Assembly (NCBI GenBank): GCA_002726845.1 | Contig: PBSP01000026.1 | Coordinates: 1-5,577, forward strand | Length of the DNA stretch: 5,577 nt | Direction of reading: 5' to 3' | DNA from: Methanobacteriota archaeon | Lineage (GTDB): Archaea > Thermoplasmatota > Poseidoniia > Poseidoniales > Poseidoniaceae | Part shown: positions 5,074 through 5,577 of the stretch, one piece after another | Position numbering within the stretch: the first letter of the stretch is position 1 | Layout: each line of letters begins with the position of its first letter | Translations under genes and position numbers: made by a program | The notes under the pieces: generated by a model | Database searches by the model: none | Told to the model about the DNA's origin: nothing | The model's input: only the letters and a program-made list of their open reading frames with translations

Positions 5074-5577
5074 GCCATGCTGGCTGGTCTGAGGTTGCGC
5101 AGTTTCGTGAGATTCTGTTAAAGCACTGAACGATGCTGGTACATTGTTTTCTTCCTCATCCGATATGTGATCGCCTAAGATTTCGATGATTTCTTCATCG
5201 ATGCCTTCCTCACTCAACCCAGATATTCTATCACGAACCTTGTTAATCATTGAAGAGAACCGACGGCCTGCTCCTCGATCGGCATCCTGACGGGTGGATG
5301 CGATTCGACGTTTGGAGGAAGTCCTTCGCTGAAGACGTTTCAGTCGTCCTTTCGAATCGCGTCGAACTGTCGGTGTCGATTTTGGTGTTGATGCAGAATG
5401 GATGTTAGAGGGTATTGCTCCTTGTTCAACGAGCGAAGGTGTGTTTTCTTCAGAGATGGCCTCTGGATTGAACAGCGGTAAATCAGGTGAAATGAAAGCC
5501 TCAGGATTCGAAGGTATATGGGCGCCTTCAGGGCCGACAAAACTCGGAAGGTGATTTGTTGGTAATGGAGTGAATGA
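5056..5577 (-). CDS. C-terminal part of an unrecognised protein with Pro/Ser-rich, basic and acidic segments (partial)
   Basis: This frame has no stop from the right edge down to the TGA at 5056-5058, giving 173 codons, and no ATG, GTG or TTG before the Met at 5250, so the start lies beyond the window. Residues 1-70 of the fragment are a Pro/Ser/Asn/Glu linker with NPEA at 24-27 and again at 37-40. Residues 72-106 are strongly basic (Arg/Lys clusters such as RRTSSKRR). Residues 110-143 form a likely helix that turns very acidic (EEGIDEEIIEILGDHISDEEE), followed by a polar tail ending GLRRID. It looks like a disordered tail with a short charged helix, perhaps contacting nucleic acid or another protein; that is a guess. 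No membrane segment is seen. Reading only from Met 5250 would give a 64-aa protein, which I think is wrong because the open frame continues. The end overlaps the kinase gene by 18 bp on the opposite strand. Confidence 0.66.
   Translation of the reverse strand, partial: SFTPLPTNHLPSFVGPEGAHIPSNPEAFISPDLPLFNPEAISEENTPSLVEQGAIPSNIHSASTPKSTPTVRRDSKGRLKRLQRRTSSKRRIASTRQDADRGAGRRFSSMINKVRDRISGLSEEGIDEEIIEILGDHISDEEENNVPASFSALTESHETAQPQTSQHGLRRID

Noticed and set aside
5340..5540. 66-aa minus-strand frame
   Set aside because: It overlaps the longer stop-free minus frame that has a sensible linker and charge pattern and joins the acidic helix region.
1..5577. CRISPR array, tRNA/rRNA, insertion sequence, prophage or toxin-antitoxin system
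   Set aside because: No regularly spaced repeats, cloverleaf-like or rRNA-like sequence, transposase motifs or terminal inverted repeats were seen; nearly all the window is accounted for by genes.

Overview
The window reads as a gene-dense piece of a prokaryotic chromosome, most likely from a planktonic archaeon of the Poseidoniales (Marine Group II) type. The lineage call is an inference. It rests on archaeal-looking expression signals: AT-rich TATA-like boxes centred about 26 bp before start codons that lack a Shine-Dalgarno sequence, which suggests leaderless mRNAs. It also rests on a membrane protein with a short N-terminal segment, a Gln/Pro/Tyr linker and acidic loops, a style I associate with this group. 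Several enzymes (CysJ-type reductase, Nei glycosylase, PfkB kinase) have a bacterial flavour, so a bacterial origin is not excluded. No RNA genes, insertion sequences, CRISPR arrays or phage genes were seen.

Layout. Positions 2-277 (+) are the 3' end of a sulfite reductase-type NADPH flavoprotein. It converges, with a 1-bp gap, on a small winged-helix protein gene at 279-533 (-). That gene is divergent from a complete endonuclease VIII (nei) at 586-1404 (+). The two share a 52-bp spacer with a palindromic TATA-like box at its exact centre. nei converges, with a 14-bp gap, on a gene for a four-helix membrane protein of unknown function (1419-2255, -). Upstream of that on the same strand is a small protein gene of unknown function (2345-2662, -). 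A 123-bp spacer then separates it from a rightward pair: a biotin carboxylase (2786-4126, + ; possible GTG start at 2744) and a PfkB-family kinase (4123-5073, +), joined by a 4-bp ATGA overlap. The kinase gene's 3' end overlaps by 18 bp the end of an oppositely oriented reading frame (5056-5577, -). That frame is open to the window edge and encodes a Pro/Ser-rich, basic, then acidic tail of an unrecognised protein.

How the genes relate. Only the carboxylase-kinase pair is clearly an operon by structure. The winged-helix protein is a candidate regulator of itself and nei because of the shared promoter. The flavoprotein supplies NADPH electrons, probably to a sulfite reductase partner outside the window. 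The biotin carboxylase needs a biotin carrier and a carboxyltransferase that are not encoded here. The most interesting signals are the perfectly symmetric divergent promoter, the carboxylase-kinase coupling, and the truncated low-complexity protein at the right edge.
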